Shown here in pieces: positions 1 through 9,079 of a stretch of 64,000 nt of DNA (within the stretch, counting starts at the first letter, position 1; each line of letters starts with the position of its first letter). Below the pieces are notes generated by a model. That model did not search any database. It had not been told where the DNA came from and worked only from the letters and a program-made list of their open reading frames with translations. Source of the DNA: Pelobacter seleniigenes DSM 18267. Its GTDB lineage: Bacteria > Desulfobacterota > Desulfuromonadia > Desulfuromonadales > Geopsychrobacteraceae. The translations under genes and the position numbers were made by a program. The stretch spans positions 1,934,501 to 1,998,500 of the forward strand of contig NZ_JOMG01000002.1 of assembly GCF_000711225.1 (NCBI RefSeq), read 5' to 3'.

Positions 1-68
1 CCGATGCCGATGATGATGAGGGCAATGAGCGGTAGTAAGATTCTCAGGCGTAAAGAAAGCGATTTCAT
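1..68 (-). CDS. N-terminus of a membrane (probably sensory) protein, cut by window edge
   Basis: Only the first 22 or so codons lie in the window. They read MKSLSLRLRILLPLIALI and continue hydrophobic to the edge: two basic residues and then a membrane-spanning helix. This kind of start is typical of transmembrane histidine kinases, diguanylate cyclases and chemoreceptors. An AGGGGGA ribosome site lies about 9 nt upstream of the ATG, and a TTGACA promoter lies further up. Sensor function is inference; only the membrane anchor is seen. It is on the same strand as the PhnD-like/GGDEF-EAL pair but separated from it by about 300 bp. Confidence 0.6.
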   Translation of the reverse strand, partial: MKSLSLRLRILLPLIALIIIGI

Positions 69-110
69 GTGGCAGTATCCCCCTGCGGAAAAGGTGAAAA
101 AATATTATGG

Positions 111-139
111 AAAATAAATTAAATATTATTAAATGTCAA
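111..139 (-). promoter_or_regulatory. sigma-70-type promoter for the left-edge gene
   Basis: On the minus strand TTGACA (134-139) is followed by a 17-bp spacer and TATTTT (111-116), about 45 nt upstream of the ATG at 68. The surrounding DNA is very AT-rich. The rest of the interval up to 370 holds no gene or clear terminator that I can see. Confidence 0.5.
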
Positions 140-370
140 GCGTGACTAATTTACTCTTATTTATAATTTGAGATAACTGTTTATGAAAGATCCTTGAACG
201 AGGTCCAAGGTAAAGATAAGAAGGGGCGGGGACGATCCATAATGACCGCCAAAAGAAGTGATGTTGGTGGTGTGCAATTTGGAGGAAAATGCTTCCCCCC
301 CTGCTTGATCAGTTTGTAGCAAACTCCTTGATGGTCTTTGCCAATCGCCGGTTAAGTGAAGAGTTTTTTG

Positions 371-1264
371 TCAGTCGAGCGCCTTTGCGGCAGCAAGGTC
401 GTGAATCGCTTGATAGTCGGCATCGGCGACCGCAACGATCCCTTTAATCAGTAACTTATTGAACATGCTTTGCAATTCTGGAGCGTCAGAGAGAATAAGG
501 GTACGAATCTGTTGGCGGGTTTTCTGGTCCAGGCTACTGCTGAAAACAAAGGGATCATGATGGATTGGTTTGGAGGTCCAGAGAATATTGACCCGTTCGG
601 GAGGGAGCTGCCCTTTGCGGATCGCCTCATCAAGCCGGGCGCTGGACACGAATGCAGCATCAACCCTGCCTTGCAGCACCGCAGTAATGGCGCGGTCATG
701 GGACCCGGTGTAAATCTGTTTGCCGACAAATTTATCCAGGGATTGGCCGATAAAATTGGCAAATTCAACGCTTGGAATCAAGGCCCCAGAGGTGCTGGCC
801 GGATCGGTAAACGCCACGGTTTTTCCCCGCAACTGTTCCGGCTTGGAAAATCCCGCATCGGCCAGGGTGAACAGGACAGCATAGTAGTAGCTGCCCTGCG
901 GCGTGACTATTCCCTGGGCTTTTTCAAAGGCTGCGAAAGCGGTGATCTGATGATCGCGTTGTTTGGCGTAGGCGTAGGAAGCAGGGCCGAGAATACAAAA
1001 ATCGATCTTATGGGAGAGCAGGCTTTCAATCACGGATTGATAGGATTGGGGGCGGACAATCTCAATCGGTCTCTTTAAATTTTTCTCCAGAAGGTCAAAG
1101 AGGGGCTGAAGTTCGGCCAGTTGCTGACTGATATTTTTTTTAGGGATCAATGAAAAATAAAGGGGTTTGCCCTGTTGCTGGCAGAAGCCGATGCCGGCAA
1201 GGGGCCCGAGCAGCACAAGAAACAGGCAGAGGCTGTGGCGGATGATTCTATAGGTCTTGCTCAT
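371..1264 (-). CDS. PhnD-like periplasmic substrate-binding protein
   Basis: A 297-aa protein with an N-terminal signal segment (about residues 8-28, hydrophobic, ending GFCQQ) followed by a periplasmic binding fold of the PhnD/phosphonate-phosphate type. The family's PLFDLLEKNL, DFCILGPASY and GKTVAFTDPASTSG elements are visible. Its ATG overlaps the stop of the upstream GGDEF-EAL gene (ATGA), so the two are translationally coupled. No ABC permease or ATPase is adjacent, so it may deliver a ligand signal to the membrane cyclase/phosphodiesterase rather than feed a transporter. The ligand cannot be told from sequence. Family assignment is good; the signalling role is inference. Confidence 0.8.
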   Translation of the reverse strand: MSKTYRIIRHSLCLFLVLLGPLAGIGFCQQQGKPLYFSLIPKKNISQQLAELQPLFDLLEKNLKRPIEIVRPQSYQSVIESLLSHKIDFCILGPASYAYAKQRDHQITAFAAFEKAQGIVTPQGSYYYAVLFTLADAGFSKPEQLRGKTVAFTDPASTSGALIPSVEFANFIGQSLDKFVGKQIYTGSHDRAITAVLQGRVDAAFVSSARLDEAIRKGQLPPERVNILWTSKPIHHDPFVFSSSLDQKTRQQIRTLILSDAPELQSMFNKLLIKGIVAVADADYQAIHDLAAAKALD

Positions 1265-3618
1265 GAGGCTTTGGTCCTGTGCGGATTGATTAAAAATTCG
1301 GTGATTTGTTGGGCCGGAAGCGGTCGGCTGAAGAAATAGCCCTGGACCTGGTCACAACCGGCCAGTTTCAGGTGGATAAACTGGTCGTGGCTTTCAATGC
1401 CTTCGGCAATGACGGTCAGGTTGAGCTTTTTGGCCAGGGTGATGGTCGAGGTCACAATGGCGTTGTCGTTGCGGTTGCTGCGAATATCCTGAATGAAGCT
1501 GCGGTCGATTTTCAGGGTGCCGATGGGGAGCGAACGGATGTGGTTGAAACTGGAGAAGCCTTTGCCGAAATCATCCAGAGAGATGGTGACGCCGCCATCG
1601 GACAGCTCGCGCAAATTATCCTTAAGGACTTTTTCATGTTCGATAAGGGCGCTTTCCGTCACCTCGATTTCAATATCGGCAGGCTGCAGCTGATAGTGGT
1701 GGATGGTTTGAAAGAAATGGGCGGCGTACTCAGGATTCTTTATTTCCGTCGGTGAGACATTGATGGCGATGGGAACAGTCGTTAAGCCTTGGTCGCGCCA
1801 GTTGACCAGCTGCCGGCAGGCTGCCTCCAGAACCCAGCCGCCGAGGTGCCCGATCTGGCCGCTTTCTTCGATCCTGTCGATGAAGTCATTGGGATAGAGC
1901 AGTTCATAAAGGGGATGCTGCCAGCGAACCAGGGCTTCCAGACCGATGACCCGGGAATCCTCAAGGCGGATTTTGGGTTGAAAGTGAAGCACGAATTCGT
2001 CATCTGCGATGGCTTTGCCGACCCGCTGTTCCAGTTCAAACTGTTTGATGGAAACGGTATTGAGACTGGAATCGAAAAAGCTGTAACGCCCGCGTCCCGA
2101 TTTTTTGGCGCTGTACATGGCAGCGTCCGCGTTGCGGAGCAGTGCTTCAATGGTGTCTCCATCCCGTGGAAAAATTGCTATTCCGACGCTGGGGCTGACC
2201 GAGAGTTGCTGATTATCCAGGTGACAGGGTTGCGAAATGGCGTGAATGATTTTTTCGGCAACCGGCAGGATATCTTTAACTGCGGCGATTTCCGTCAGCA
2301 TGACTACAAATTCGTCACCGCCGAAACGGGAGACAATATCCGATTTGCGCAGGCATCCTCTCAGGCGGCTGGCAACCTCTTTCAGCAACAGATCACCGAT
2401 CCGGTGTCCCAGGGTGTCATTGATGGTTTTAAAACGGTCCAGGTCGATGAACAGAACACCACAATTGAGACTGTTCCGTTTTGCCAGGTTCTGTTCCGCC
2501 AGAGACACGAACAGCCGGCGGTTGTAGAGATTGGTCAAGGCATCGAAAGAGGCGGCGTTGACGGCCGTCTGATGCTCCTTTTCCAGTTTTTCGATCAGTT
2601 CCTTGTTCTCTGTAAATGAAGCATCCAGGGTTTTCAAATAGTGCTGTTTGCGATTGATCAACTGAAGGAACAGGACAAAGCCGGCCAGGCCGACCAGGGT
2701 CAAGATCGTCAGAACCCAGAGCTGTTTCACGCGGTAGGCGTCGAATTCGGCGAGTCCTTCCCTGAGATTGCGACTGACGGTAACAATTAAAGGGTATTGG
2801 GCGACTGGTCTGAAGGCGATGAGACGCTGATCGCTGCTGCGGTAATATCCGCTCGGACTGGGCGGCCGCGCGTCGATTTTTTTGCTCAGCTCGGCGCAGC
2901 CCGCAGACGTTGAACCCATTACCAGGCCGCCGTTTTCAAAGCGGGCCAGTTCTTCTCCCCGGTCGGTACAAAGCCCGATGTGACCGGCCCGGCCGATATC
3001 GATATTCTGGAGCAGATTGAGGAGATAGCCCAGATTCAGTTCGAGCAGCATGGCTCCGGTGAGCTCGGTGCGGCTGTGCATTGGAAAGAGAATGGGAACC
3101 TGCCAGGAAGAGCCGCCCTGTTTGCTGGTCGGAACGATTGTCGCTGGCGCAGTGGTTGCTTCCAACTGGGCAAGCAGTTGCCTGATGAGCGCCGGGGAGA
3201 GCAGGTATTCGTCCTGCACCGAGGTCTGGTAAAGCTGCTGGCCGCTAAGATCGAAGAGCGCCACCCGGTTAAAGGCCTGCTCACTGTAAATAAAATGATT
3301 GACTTCGTCCGGCCGCCCCTGTTGATGATTTTTGAGCCAGCCTTGGACGATCATGTTAATGGCCTGGTTCTGATCTAGCACCTGAAACAGGTTTTCCGAG
3401 ATGATTGCCGCCAGATTGGTCTGTTCTATCTGCAGTCCATGAATAATGAATTTTCGATTTTCCTTCTGTTGAGCCAGGGTCTGGCTCCAGGCGAGGATGA
3501 TGATCAACAGAAAACAGCCGGTCAGTCCGACTTGCAACAGGGGACTATGGAGAGCTCGGTGTTTCTTTTTGGCAGCCAGTCCACTGGTACCGTAGAAGAA
3601 CGTACTGAAAGTGTTCAA
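1261..3618 (-). CDS. membrane GGDEF-EAL cyclic-di-GMP enzyme
   Basis: A 785-aa inner-membrane protein: TM1 about 28-48, a periplasmic sensor of about 250 residues, TM2 about 300-320, a short coiled linker, GGDEF domain (motif RFGGDEF at about 432-438) and a C-terminal EAL domain. The RxxD inhibitory site (RKSD, five residues before GGDEF) is kept. The EAL half keeps GLEALVRW, the INVSP Asn, DDFGKG and IAEGIE, so both activities look possible; which one dominates cannot be read from sequence. It makes or degrades cyclic-di-GMP in response to a periplasmic signal. The PhnD-like protein directly downstream overlaps it by 4 nt and is the obvious candidate partner. Confidence 0.9.
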   Translation of the reverse strand: MNTFSTFFYGTSGLAAKKKHRALHSPLLQVGLTGCFLLIIILAWSQTLAQQKENRKFIIHGLQIEQTNLAAIISENLFQVLDQNQAINMIVQGWLKNHQQGRPDEVNHFIYSEQAFNRVALFDLSGQQLYQTSVQDEYLLSPALIRQLLAQLEATTAPATIVPTSKQGGSSWQVPILFPMHSRTELTGAMLLELNLGYLLNLLQNIDIGRAGHIGLCTDRGEELARFENGGLVMGSTSAGCAELSKKIDARPPSPSGYYRSSDQRLIAFRPVAQYPLIVTVSRNLREGLAEFDAYRVKQLWVLTILTLVGLAGFVLFLQLINRKQHYLKTLDASFTENKELIEKLEKEHQTAVNAASFDALTNLYNRRLFVSLAEQNLAKRNSLNCGVLFIDLDRFKTINDTLGHRIGDLLLKEVASRLRGCLRKSDIVSRFGGDEFVVMLTEIAAVKDILPVAEKIIHAISQPCHLDNQQLSVSPSVGIAIFPRDGDTIEALLRNADAAMYSAKKSGRGRYSFFDSSLNTVSIKQFELEQRVGKAIADDEFVLHFQPKIRLEDSRVIGLEALVRWQHPLYELLYPNDFIDRIEESGQIGHLGGWVLEAACRQLVNWRDQGLTTVPIAINVSPTEIKNPEYAAHFFQTIHHYQLQPADIEIEVTESALIEHEKVLKDNLRELSDGGVTISLDDFGKGFSSFNHIRSLPIGTLKIDRSFIQDIRSNRNDNAIVTSTITLAKKLNLTVIAEGIESHDQFIHLKLAGCDQVQGYFFSRPLPAQQITEFLINPHRTKAS

Positions 3619-3693
3619 AGTCGTAAATCCGCAAAAGAGAAAAATCCCCCCCGGGACGATTGCTTCAGCAGGAAAGATTAGCGTACGGCAATG

Positions 3694-3722
3694 ACTATCC
3701 GGGAACCGGGCATTAATGTCAA
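3694..3722 (-). promoter_or_regulatory. promoter of the GGDEF-EAL operon
   Basis: On the minus strand TTGACA (3717-3722) and GATAGT (3694-3699) are separated by 17 bp, about 75 nt upstream of the start codon at 3618. The rest of the 305-bp divergent gap (3619-3923) shows nothing else I can support. Confidence 0.45.
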
Positions 3723-3923
3723 TAAGCTAACAAATTTCTAACAATATCCGGCTATTGCCCTGGTGATTGGGACCGTGGGACAGCCCTGTTTGGTCACTCC
3801 TGCAGAAGAATTCATGGATTGCTAACCCGGATTTCACCTGGGCTGAAAAGTCATCGGTTTTAGTTGAGGCCGGCGTTGATCGACAGGGAGTGACAACCAA
3901 TTATCAGGGGGAGCAGAACAGAG

Positions 3924-4586
3924 ATGAAACCAAAACGAATTATTTTGATCCGTCACGCTGAATCCATCGGCAATGTGGATATGGCGGTTTACAGCAAAAT
4001 TCCCGACTATGCCCTGGAGCTGACGGAAAAGGGGCGGGAGCAGGCGCGTCGGGCCGGGAAGGCGGTTTCCGCTGTCATCGGTACAACCAGGGTTAAGGCT
4101 TATGTGTCGCCCTGGAAGAGGACTCGCCAGACTTTCCAGCTGATGAGCGAGAGTCTAAAAGAACGGCTTGTCGACAGCAGTGAAGATCCATTGCTGCGGG
4201 AGCAGGATTGGGGTTATTTTTCCAGTGTCGAAGAGTTGCTGCGCATCAATCGGGAGCGGGAGGCCTATGGGCAATTTTACTACCGGGTGCCGCGGGGCGA
4301 ATCCGGGGCCGATGTCTACCAGCGCATGTGCCTGTTTCTGGACAGCCTCAACCGGGACTTTACCCGCCCGGAGTTCCCTGATAACGCCCTTATTGTCACC
4401 CACGGGATGGCGTTGCGGGTGTTTCTGTGCCGGTTCTTCAAATATTCGGTGGAATATTTTGAGACCATCGATAATCCGGACAATGGAGAAATCTTTGTCA
4501 TCGAGCAGAACAGTTTCGGTCATTATGTGTTGAGGACACCGTTACGGTTTCAGCCCTATCGCGATAAGTTCGAGATGGCGGTCTGA
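3924..4586 (+). CDS. histidine phosphatase (phosphoglycerate-mutase-like) family protein
   Basis: A 220-aa cytosolic enzyme of the histidine phosphatase superfamily. The catalytic RHA motif is at residues 9-11 (ILIRHAES) and the second catalytic His is in VTHGMALRVF near residue 157. The family transfers or hydrolyses phosphate through a phospho-His intermediate. The sequence is closer to the broad-specificity phosphatases than to true glycolytic mutase, but the substrate is unknown. AGGGGGAG about 10 nt upstream supports the ATG. The gene converges head-on with the MFS gene with no spacer (stop at 4586, next stop at 4587). Confidence 0.85.
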   Translation: MKPKRIILIRHAESIGNVDMAVYSKIPDYALELTEKGREQARRAGKAVSAVIGTTRVKAYVSPWKRTRQTFQLMSESLKERLVDSSEDPLLREQDWGYFSSVEELLRINREREAYGQFYYRVPRGESGADVYQRMCLFLDSLNRDFTRPEFPDNALIVTHGMALRVFLCRFFKYSVEYFETIDNPDNGEIFVIEQNSFGHYVLRTPLRFQPYRDKFEMAV

Positions 4587-5735
4587 TCAGCCTCGTCCCG
4601 GGCGCAGCCGGAAAACCCAGAAGCCGGAAAGCATAGCCAGTCCGGCACAGATGAACAGGGCGGCAAACCCGGCCTGCTGGCCGATCACTCCCAGCAGCAG
4701 CGCTCCGAGAAAGCTGCCGCTGTCGATACCGCCGGTGAAAATACCGGTGACCTTGCCGCGGACCGCATAGGGTTCATTCCGAATCGCCATGGCGTTGAGG
4801 GACGGAAACAGCAGGCCGTGACCGATCCCGAAGAGAAAGCCAATCCCCAGCAGCAGAACATTGTTGGTAATTAACGGGACCAGCAGCAGGGCGCTGGCGG
4901 CAATCGCCAGCCCCCAGGGAATGATCTGATTTTCGCCGACCCGGTCGGCCAGTTTGCCGGCGACAAAGCGGACCGAGACCGCGGCCAGGGAATAGGCCAG
5001 GTAGTAGAGGGAGATATACTCAAGATGGCGTTGCTGGGCCAGAGGTGCGATAAAGTTCCCGGTTGCCGCCAGGCCGACGCCGAACAGTAACGCCATGGCG
5101 CCGCTGACCAGCTGTTTGCGGGTTTTCAGCAGGGCGAAAAACGAGGGCGTGGCCGTGCAGGGTTCCGCCTGCTTTCGGTCGCGGACCGGCAGGTGCAGCA
5201 GCAGGGCCGCTGCGCCAAAACCAGCCGCGGTCAGAAAATAGGCGGGAAAGCCGAAGCGGTCGAGAACCGGTTCGGCGATCAGCGGCCCGATAGCCAGCCC
5301 GATCAGCCCCGAGGTACCGAAAATACCGATCCCTTCATTGAGGCGCTGGACCGGGATCAGGTCGATGATAAAGGTGAAAATGGCGGTAAAGCAGATGGCC
5401 AGCCCGATGCCGTGAACCGTACGGATCAGCAGCAGGGGGGCATAATAAGCGCTGAGCGGGCCGGTAAGCAGCAGATGCACCAGGGGCAGGGCGGTCATCA
5501 TCAGCGTGCCGATAGTGTAGCTGCGTTTCCGGCCGATCCGGTCGATCATTTCCGCAACCCAGGGCCTGCTGAACGCGGAGGCCATGGCAAAAACCCCCAT
5601 GATGATCCCGATATCCTGATTGTTCCCGCCGTTTTTGGTGATAAACAGCGGAAACAGGAAAAAGGTCGAATAGCTCGACACCATGGTCAGGTTAGCCAGA
5701 AACAGGGCTGCAAAGGCAGGGGTATAGAGTTTCAT
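4587..5735 (-). CDS. MFS transporter
   Basis: A 382-aa major facilitator protein with about 12 hydrophobic helices. The loop 2-3 signature is visible as RPWVAEMIDRIGRKRSYTIG (about residues 58-77) and its half-repeat as RFVAGKLADRVGENQ. This subgroup (MFS_1, YfcJ/YhhS-like) includes drug and small-molecule exporters; the substrate is not predictable. It lies 12 nt downstream of the DedA-like gene, so the two are probably cotranscribed. It ends exactly against the convergent phosphatase gene with no hairpin between them. Confidence 0.85.
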   Translation of the reverse strand: MKLYTPAFAALFLANLTMVSSYSTFFLFPLFITKNGGNNQDIGIIMGVFAMASAFSRPWVAEMIDRIGRKRSYTIGTLMMTALPLVHLLLTGPLSAYYAPLLLIRTVHGIGLAICFTAIFTFIIDLIPVQRLNEGIGIFGTSGLIGLAIGPLIAEPVLDRFGFPAYFLTAAGFGAAALLLHLPVRDRKQAEPCTATPSFFALLKTRKQLVSGAMALLFGVGLAATGNFIAPLAQQRHLEYISLYYLAYSLAAVSVRFVAGKLADRVGENQIIPWGLAIAASALLLVPLITNNVLLLGIGFLFGIGHGLLFPSLNAMAIRNEPYAVRGKVTGIFTGGIDSGSFLGALLLGVIGQQAGFAALFICAGLAMLSGFWVFRLRPGRG

Positions 5736-5747
5736 CGGGTATCCGGG

Positions 5748-6215
5748 TCAGGTGAGGTATTGGCCGGCTTCAAGCGTCACCACAGCCAGAAAACTGTAGC
5801 GTAACCCTTTGCCGATGGCAACGAGCAGAGTAAAACGGCCCGGCGGAGTTTTCAGCATACCGCTGACCACGCAGAGCGGGTCGCCGATCACCGGCAGCCA
5901 GGCCAATAACAGAGCCCAACTGCCGTAGCGGTCGAACCAGCGGCCGGCCCGGTCCAGCTGAGCGGTATCGAGCCGCAACAGTTTTTGCACCAACCACTCG
6001 CGGCCATAATAGCCGATCAGGTAATCGGTGGCTGAGCCGAGGGTATTGCCAAGGGTCGCCACCAGCACGGTCTGGGCTGGTGCGTGCCCTTCCACCAGCA
6101 GCGCCACCAACAGCCATTCCGAGCCCAGCGGGAGCAGGGTAGAGGCCAGAAAACTGACCAGGAACAGCGCAGGCAGACCATATTGGTTGAGTGCCTCAAA
6201 CATGCCCCGCATCAT
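5748..6215 (-). CDS. YqaA/DedA-type VTT-domain membrane protein
   Basis: A 155-aa integral membrane protein related to the short DedA/YqaA (VTT, SNARE-associated) family. The features are an N-terminal hydrophobic re-entrant segment, the family's LGNTLGSATDYLIGYYGRE region and a C-terminal LPVIGDPLCVVSGMLK segment. VTT proteins are known or proposed lipid scramblases/flippases; the individual role is unknown. Three in-frame ATGs (6215, 6212, 6203) occur with no decisive ribosome site, so the exact start is open. It is the first gene of a probable two-gene unit with the MFS carrier. Confidence 0.8.
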   Translation of the reverse strand: MMRGMFEALNQYGLPALFLVSFLASTLLPLGSEWLLVALLVEGHAPAQTVLVATLGNTLGSATDYLIGYYGREWLVQKLLRLDTAQLDRAGRWFDRYGSWALLLAWLPVIGDPLCVVSGMLKTPPGRFTLLVAIGKGLRYSFLAVVTLEAGQYLT

Positions 6216-6380
6216 AGCAGAGCAGCACCGCCGAACAAATCATTGAAAAGGCCTTGTCGCATTTTCATGTGAAGTGTAAATTAAACGTTTTGACACGGAT
6301 CGATTCTTGATCTCCGCGGTTGTTTTTGCAGACGCGGAACATTTTCGCTCTGCTGCACAGAGCTGCCGGGGATGCTGCCC

Positions 6381-7256
6381 ATGGATAAAAGTCTGTTATG
6401 GAACAAGGTGAAGACGCTGCTGGAGATGATCAAATTCTCCCATACGGTTTTCGCTTTTCCTTTTGCCCTGATGGGGGTTGTCCTGGCCTCACTCGCCAGC
6501 GGTCATGCGCCGGGCTTTTTACAGGTTTTCTGGATCTGTATGGCCATGGTGGGGGCGCGCAGTGCCGCCATGGGGCTGAATCGGCTGATCGATGCCAAGA
6601 TCGATGCGGACAACCCGCGCACCGCTGAACGGCACATCCCGGCCGGTAAAGTGTCAATCAGCGAAGCGTTGCTGTTTATCCTGGTCGCCCTGCTGGTGTT
6701 TTTCCTGGCCGCCTGGATGCTCAATCCGCTCTGTCTGAAGCTGGCCCCGGTGGTGGTCGGACTGTTTATTCTCTACGCCTACTGCAAGCGTTTTACCCAC
6801 TATGCCCATATCGTGCTCGGGTTGTGCCTGGGCATCGCGCCCATCGGCGCCTGGATCGCCCTGCGCGGCGATATCGGCTGGCCGGTGATTCCCCTGGCCG
6901 TGGCAGTGCTGCTCTGGGTGGCGGGATTCGATATCTTTTATGCGCTGCAGGATTACGACGTCGATGTCGAACGGGGGCTGCATTCGATTCCGGCGAAACT
7001 GGGCAAACAGAAGGCCTTCACCCTGGTGAGGATTTTTCACGGTCTGATGCTGGTCTTTTTGCTGCTGGTCATTCCCGGGAGCGGGCTGGGCTGGATTTAT
7101 TTTGCCGGAGTGGTGGTCGTGGCGCTGCTGCTGGTTTACGAGCATCTGTTGGTCAAGCCGGATGACTTGTCCCGGCTGGATGCCGCCTTCTTCAATATGA
7201 ACGGCTATATCAGCGTAACGATTTTCATTTTTACCCTGATCGATGCCTTGGCTTGA
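6381..7256 (+). CDS. mqnP: UbiA-family polyprenyltransferase (MqnP-like)
   Basis: A 291-aa membrane prenyltransferase with about eight TM helices. Both Mg-diphosphate motifs are present: NRLIDAKID (NxxxDxxxD) near residue 71 and DYDVD near residue 192. UbiA enzymes attach a polyprenyl chain to an aromatic acid. With UbiX, MqnE and MqnC directly downstream, the substrate is most likely the naphthoate intermediate of the futalosine menaquinone route. An upstream in-frame ATG at 6372 exists, but the GGGG ribosome site abuts it and sits 9 nt before 6381, so I chose 6381. First gene of the mqn run. Confidence 0.87.
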   Translation: MDKSLLWNKVKTLLEMIKFSHTVFAFPFALMGVVLASLASGHAPGFLQVFWICMAMVGARSAAMGLNRLIDAKIDADNPRTAERHIPAGKVSISEALLFILVALLVFFLAAWMLNPLCLKLAPVVVGLFILYAYCKRFTHYAHIVLGLCLGIAPIGAWIALRGDIGWPVIPLAVAVLLWVAGFDIFYALQDYDVDVERGLHSIPAKLGKQKAFTLVRIFHGLMLVFLLLVIPGSGLGWIYFAGVVVVALLLVYEHLLVKPDDLSRLDAAFFNMNGYISVTIFIFTLIDALA

Positions 7257-7346
7257 AGGCAGGCCCGGGGCTAGAATGATCCTATTGACGCGACTGTCGT
7301 GGCTGACCAGCCAGGTCGCTGCTTGACAGTCTAAAGGATTGAGCGG

Positions 7347-7952
7347 ATGAAACGGATTGTTGTCGGCATAACCGGGGCTTCCGGGTCGATCTACGGTTTG
7401 CGGCTGATTGAAGAGCTGTTGCGGGCTGGGACCCAGGTCACGGTGTTGGTGACGGTGGCGGGGCGGCAGGTGCTGGCCTATGAAACCGGCCTGGAGCTGG
7501 ACCCGGCTGCCGAGCGTTGCACCCGCCAGCTGCAGGATTACTTCCAGGCCGCGGACAAGCTGCGCCATTTTGCCCTGGATGACTTTTTCGCTCCGGCGGC
7601 CAGCGGCTCGAATGCTGCGGATGCGGTGGTGATCTGCCCCTGCTCCATGGGGACCGCCGGCCGGATTGCCGCGGGTTTGGCCGATAACCTGCTGGAACGG
7701 GCGGCAGATGTGGCTCTGAAGGAGCGGAAAACCCTGTTGCTGGTCCCGCGCGAGACCCCCTTTAACAGCATTCATCTGGAAAATCTGCTGCGCTTGACCA
7801 ATGCCGGCGCGCAGATCCTGCCGGCCATGCCGGCCTTTTACCGGAAACCGGAAACGGTGTCCGATCTGGTCGACTTCATGGTCGGCAAAATCCTCGATAG
7901 CCTCGCTGTCGAACATCAGTTGTTTGCACGCTGGGGTACGGAACAAGCTTAA
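7347..7952 (+). CDS. ubiX: UbiX-type flavin prenyltransferase
   Basis: A 201-aa protein with the UbiX N-terminus IVVGITGASGSIYG, VICPCSMGTAG in the middle and LVPRETPFN near the phosphate-binding end. UbiX prenylates FMN to make the cofactor of UbiD-type decarboxylases. In futalosine organisms a UbiX/UbiD pair is thought to decarboxylate the late naphthoate intermediate, so this copy probably serves that step; no UbiD gene is in the window. Length is normal. It sits 90 bp after the prenyltransferase and 44 bp before mqnE. Confidence 0.92.
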   Translation: MKRIVVGITGASGSIYGLRLIEELLRAGTQVTVLVTVAGRQVLAYETGLELDPAAERCTRQLQDYFQAADKLRHFALDDFFAPAASGSNAADAVVICPCSMGTAGRIAAGLADNLLERAADVALKERKTLLLVPRETPFNSIHLENLLRLTNAGAQILPAMPAFYRKPETVSDLVDFMVGKILDSLAVEHQLFARWGTEQA

Positions 7953-7996
7953 TTAACCCCGTCAGCAGATGACGATATCAGATATGGACCGCTTTG

Positions 7997-9079
7997 ATGG
8001 ACAACCTGTTTACTTCCCTGCATGAAAAGATTGCGGCCGGGCAACGCATCACTGATGCCGAAGCGCTGGCTCTGTTCGAATCGCCCGACCTGCTGGCTAT
8101 CGGTGAGTTGGCCGCAGCCGCTAACCACAGGAAGAATGGCGACCGGGTCTATTTCAATGTCAATCGGCACATCAATTACAGCAACCTCTGTGTCAATCAG
8201 TGTATCTTCTGCGCTTTTTCCAAAGAGGAAGGGGAGGCCGGCGGCTACACCCTGGCCCTTGAGCAGATTCAGGAGAAAGCTGCGGAAGCGGTTGCTGCCG
8301 GCGCCACCGAGATCCACTCGGTCGGCGGCTTGCACCCAACCCTGCCGTTCTCTTTCTACCTGGAGATGCTGGGCGCTATCAAAGAGGTTTCGGCGGAACT
8401 TCACATCAAGGCCTTCACGGCCGTGGAGATCGACTATTTTGCCCGAATAACCGGGAAAAGCGTGCCCGAGGTGGTGGCCGAACTTAAGGCTGCCGGACTG
8501 GGCTCCATGCCGGGGGGGGGGGCGGAAATCCTCGGCCAGGCGGTGCGGGACAAAATCTGCCCGGAGAAAATCTCCGGCCAGCGCTGGCTTGAAGTGACCG
8601 AACTGGCCCATCAGGGCGGCTTGCGCAGCAATGCCAGCATGCTGTTCGGTCACCTGGAGGAGTTTGCCGACCGGGTTGAGCATATGCGGCTGATTCGTGA
8701 GCTGCAGGATCGGACCGGCGGGTTCCAGGCGTTTATTCCCCTCGCGTTCCAGCCGGACAACACCCGCGTTCCCGGTGCCAAAGGGGTGGGGGGCGTCGAT
8801 GCCCTGAAAACCCTGGCCATCAGCCGGATCTATCTGGATAATTTCCGCCATATCAAGGGCTACTGGGTCATGCTCGGCCTGAAGATCGCCCAGACCGCCC
8901 TCTGTTTCGGAGTTAACGATCTCGACGGAACGGTGATCGAAGAAAAGATCGGCCACGATGCCGGGGCCGACTCTCCTCAGGTGGTCGCCCGGGAGGGGAT
9001 CATCGAGCTGATCCGCAAGGCGGGCAAGATTGCGGTGGAACGGGACACTCTCTACAACGAAATCAAGGTGTACGCATGA
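7997..9079 (+). CDS. mqnE: aminofutalosine synthase MqnE (radical SAM)
   Basis: A 360-aa radical-SAM enzyme. The [4Fe-4S] motif CVNQCIFC (CxxxCxxC) follows the MqnE-typical VNRHINYSNL. IHSVGGLHP, SMPGGGAEI and FIPLAFQPDNT are family landmarks. MqnE joins carboxyvinyloxybenzoate to SAM to form aminofutalosine, an early step of the alternative menaquinone pathway. The TTG three bases earlier is less likely than the ATG at 7997. The Pro-Gly-Gly-Gly motif is coded by an unbroken run of eleven Gs (8512-8522). The stop overlaps the mqnC start (ATGA). Confidence 0.93.
   Translation: MDNLFTSLHEKIAAGQRITDAEALALFESPDLLAIGELAAAANHRKNGDRVYFNVNRHINYSNLCVNQCIFCAFSKEEGEAGGYTLALEQIQEKAAEAVAAGATEIHSVGGLHPTLPFSFYLEMLGAIKEVSAELHIKAFTAVEIDYFARITGKSVPEVVAELKAAGLGSMPGGGAEILGQAVRDKICPEKISGQRWLEVTELAHQGGLRSNASMLFGHLEEFADRVEHMRLIRELQDRTGGFQAFIPLAFQPDNTRVPGAKGVGGVDALKTLAISRIYLDNFRHIKGYWVMLGLKIAQTALCFGVNDLDGTVIEEKIGHDAGADSPQVVAREGIIELIRKAGKIAVERDTLYNEIKVYA

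Noticed and set aside
371-1264. Phosphonate uptake system
   Set aside because: Only the binding protein is present; no phnC/phnE-type genes are near, and it is coupled to a cyclic-di-GMP protein.
6654-7946. 430-codon minus-strand frame
   Set aside because: Antisense to the prenyltransferase and ubiX; codon-shadow of two well supported genes.
7949-8956. 335-codon minus-strand frame
   Set aside because: Antisense to mqnE, which has a radical-SAM motif; no ribosome site.
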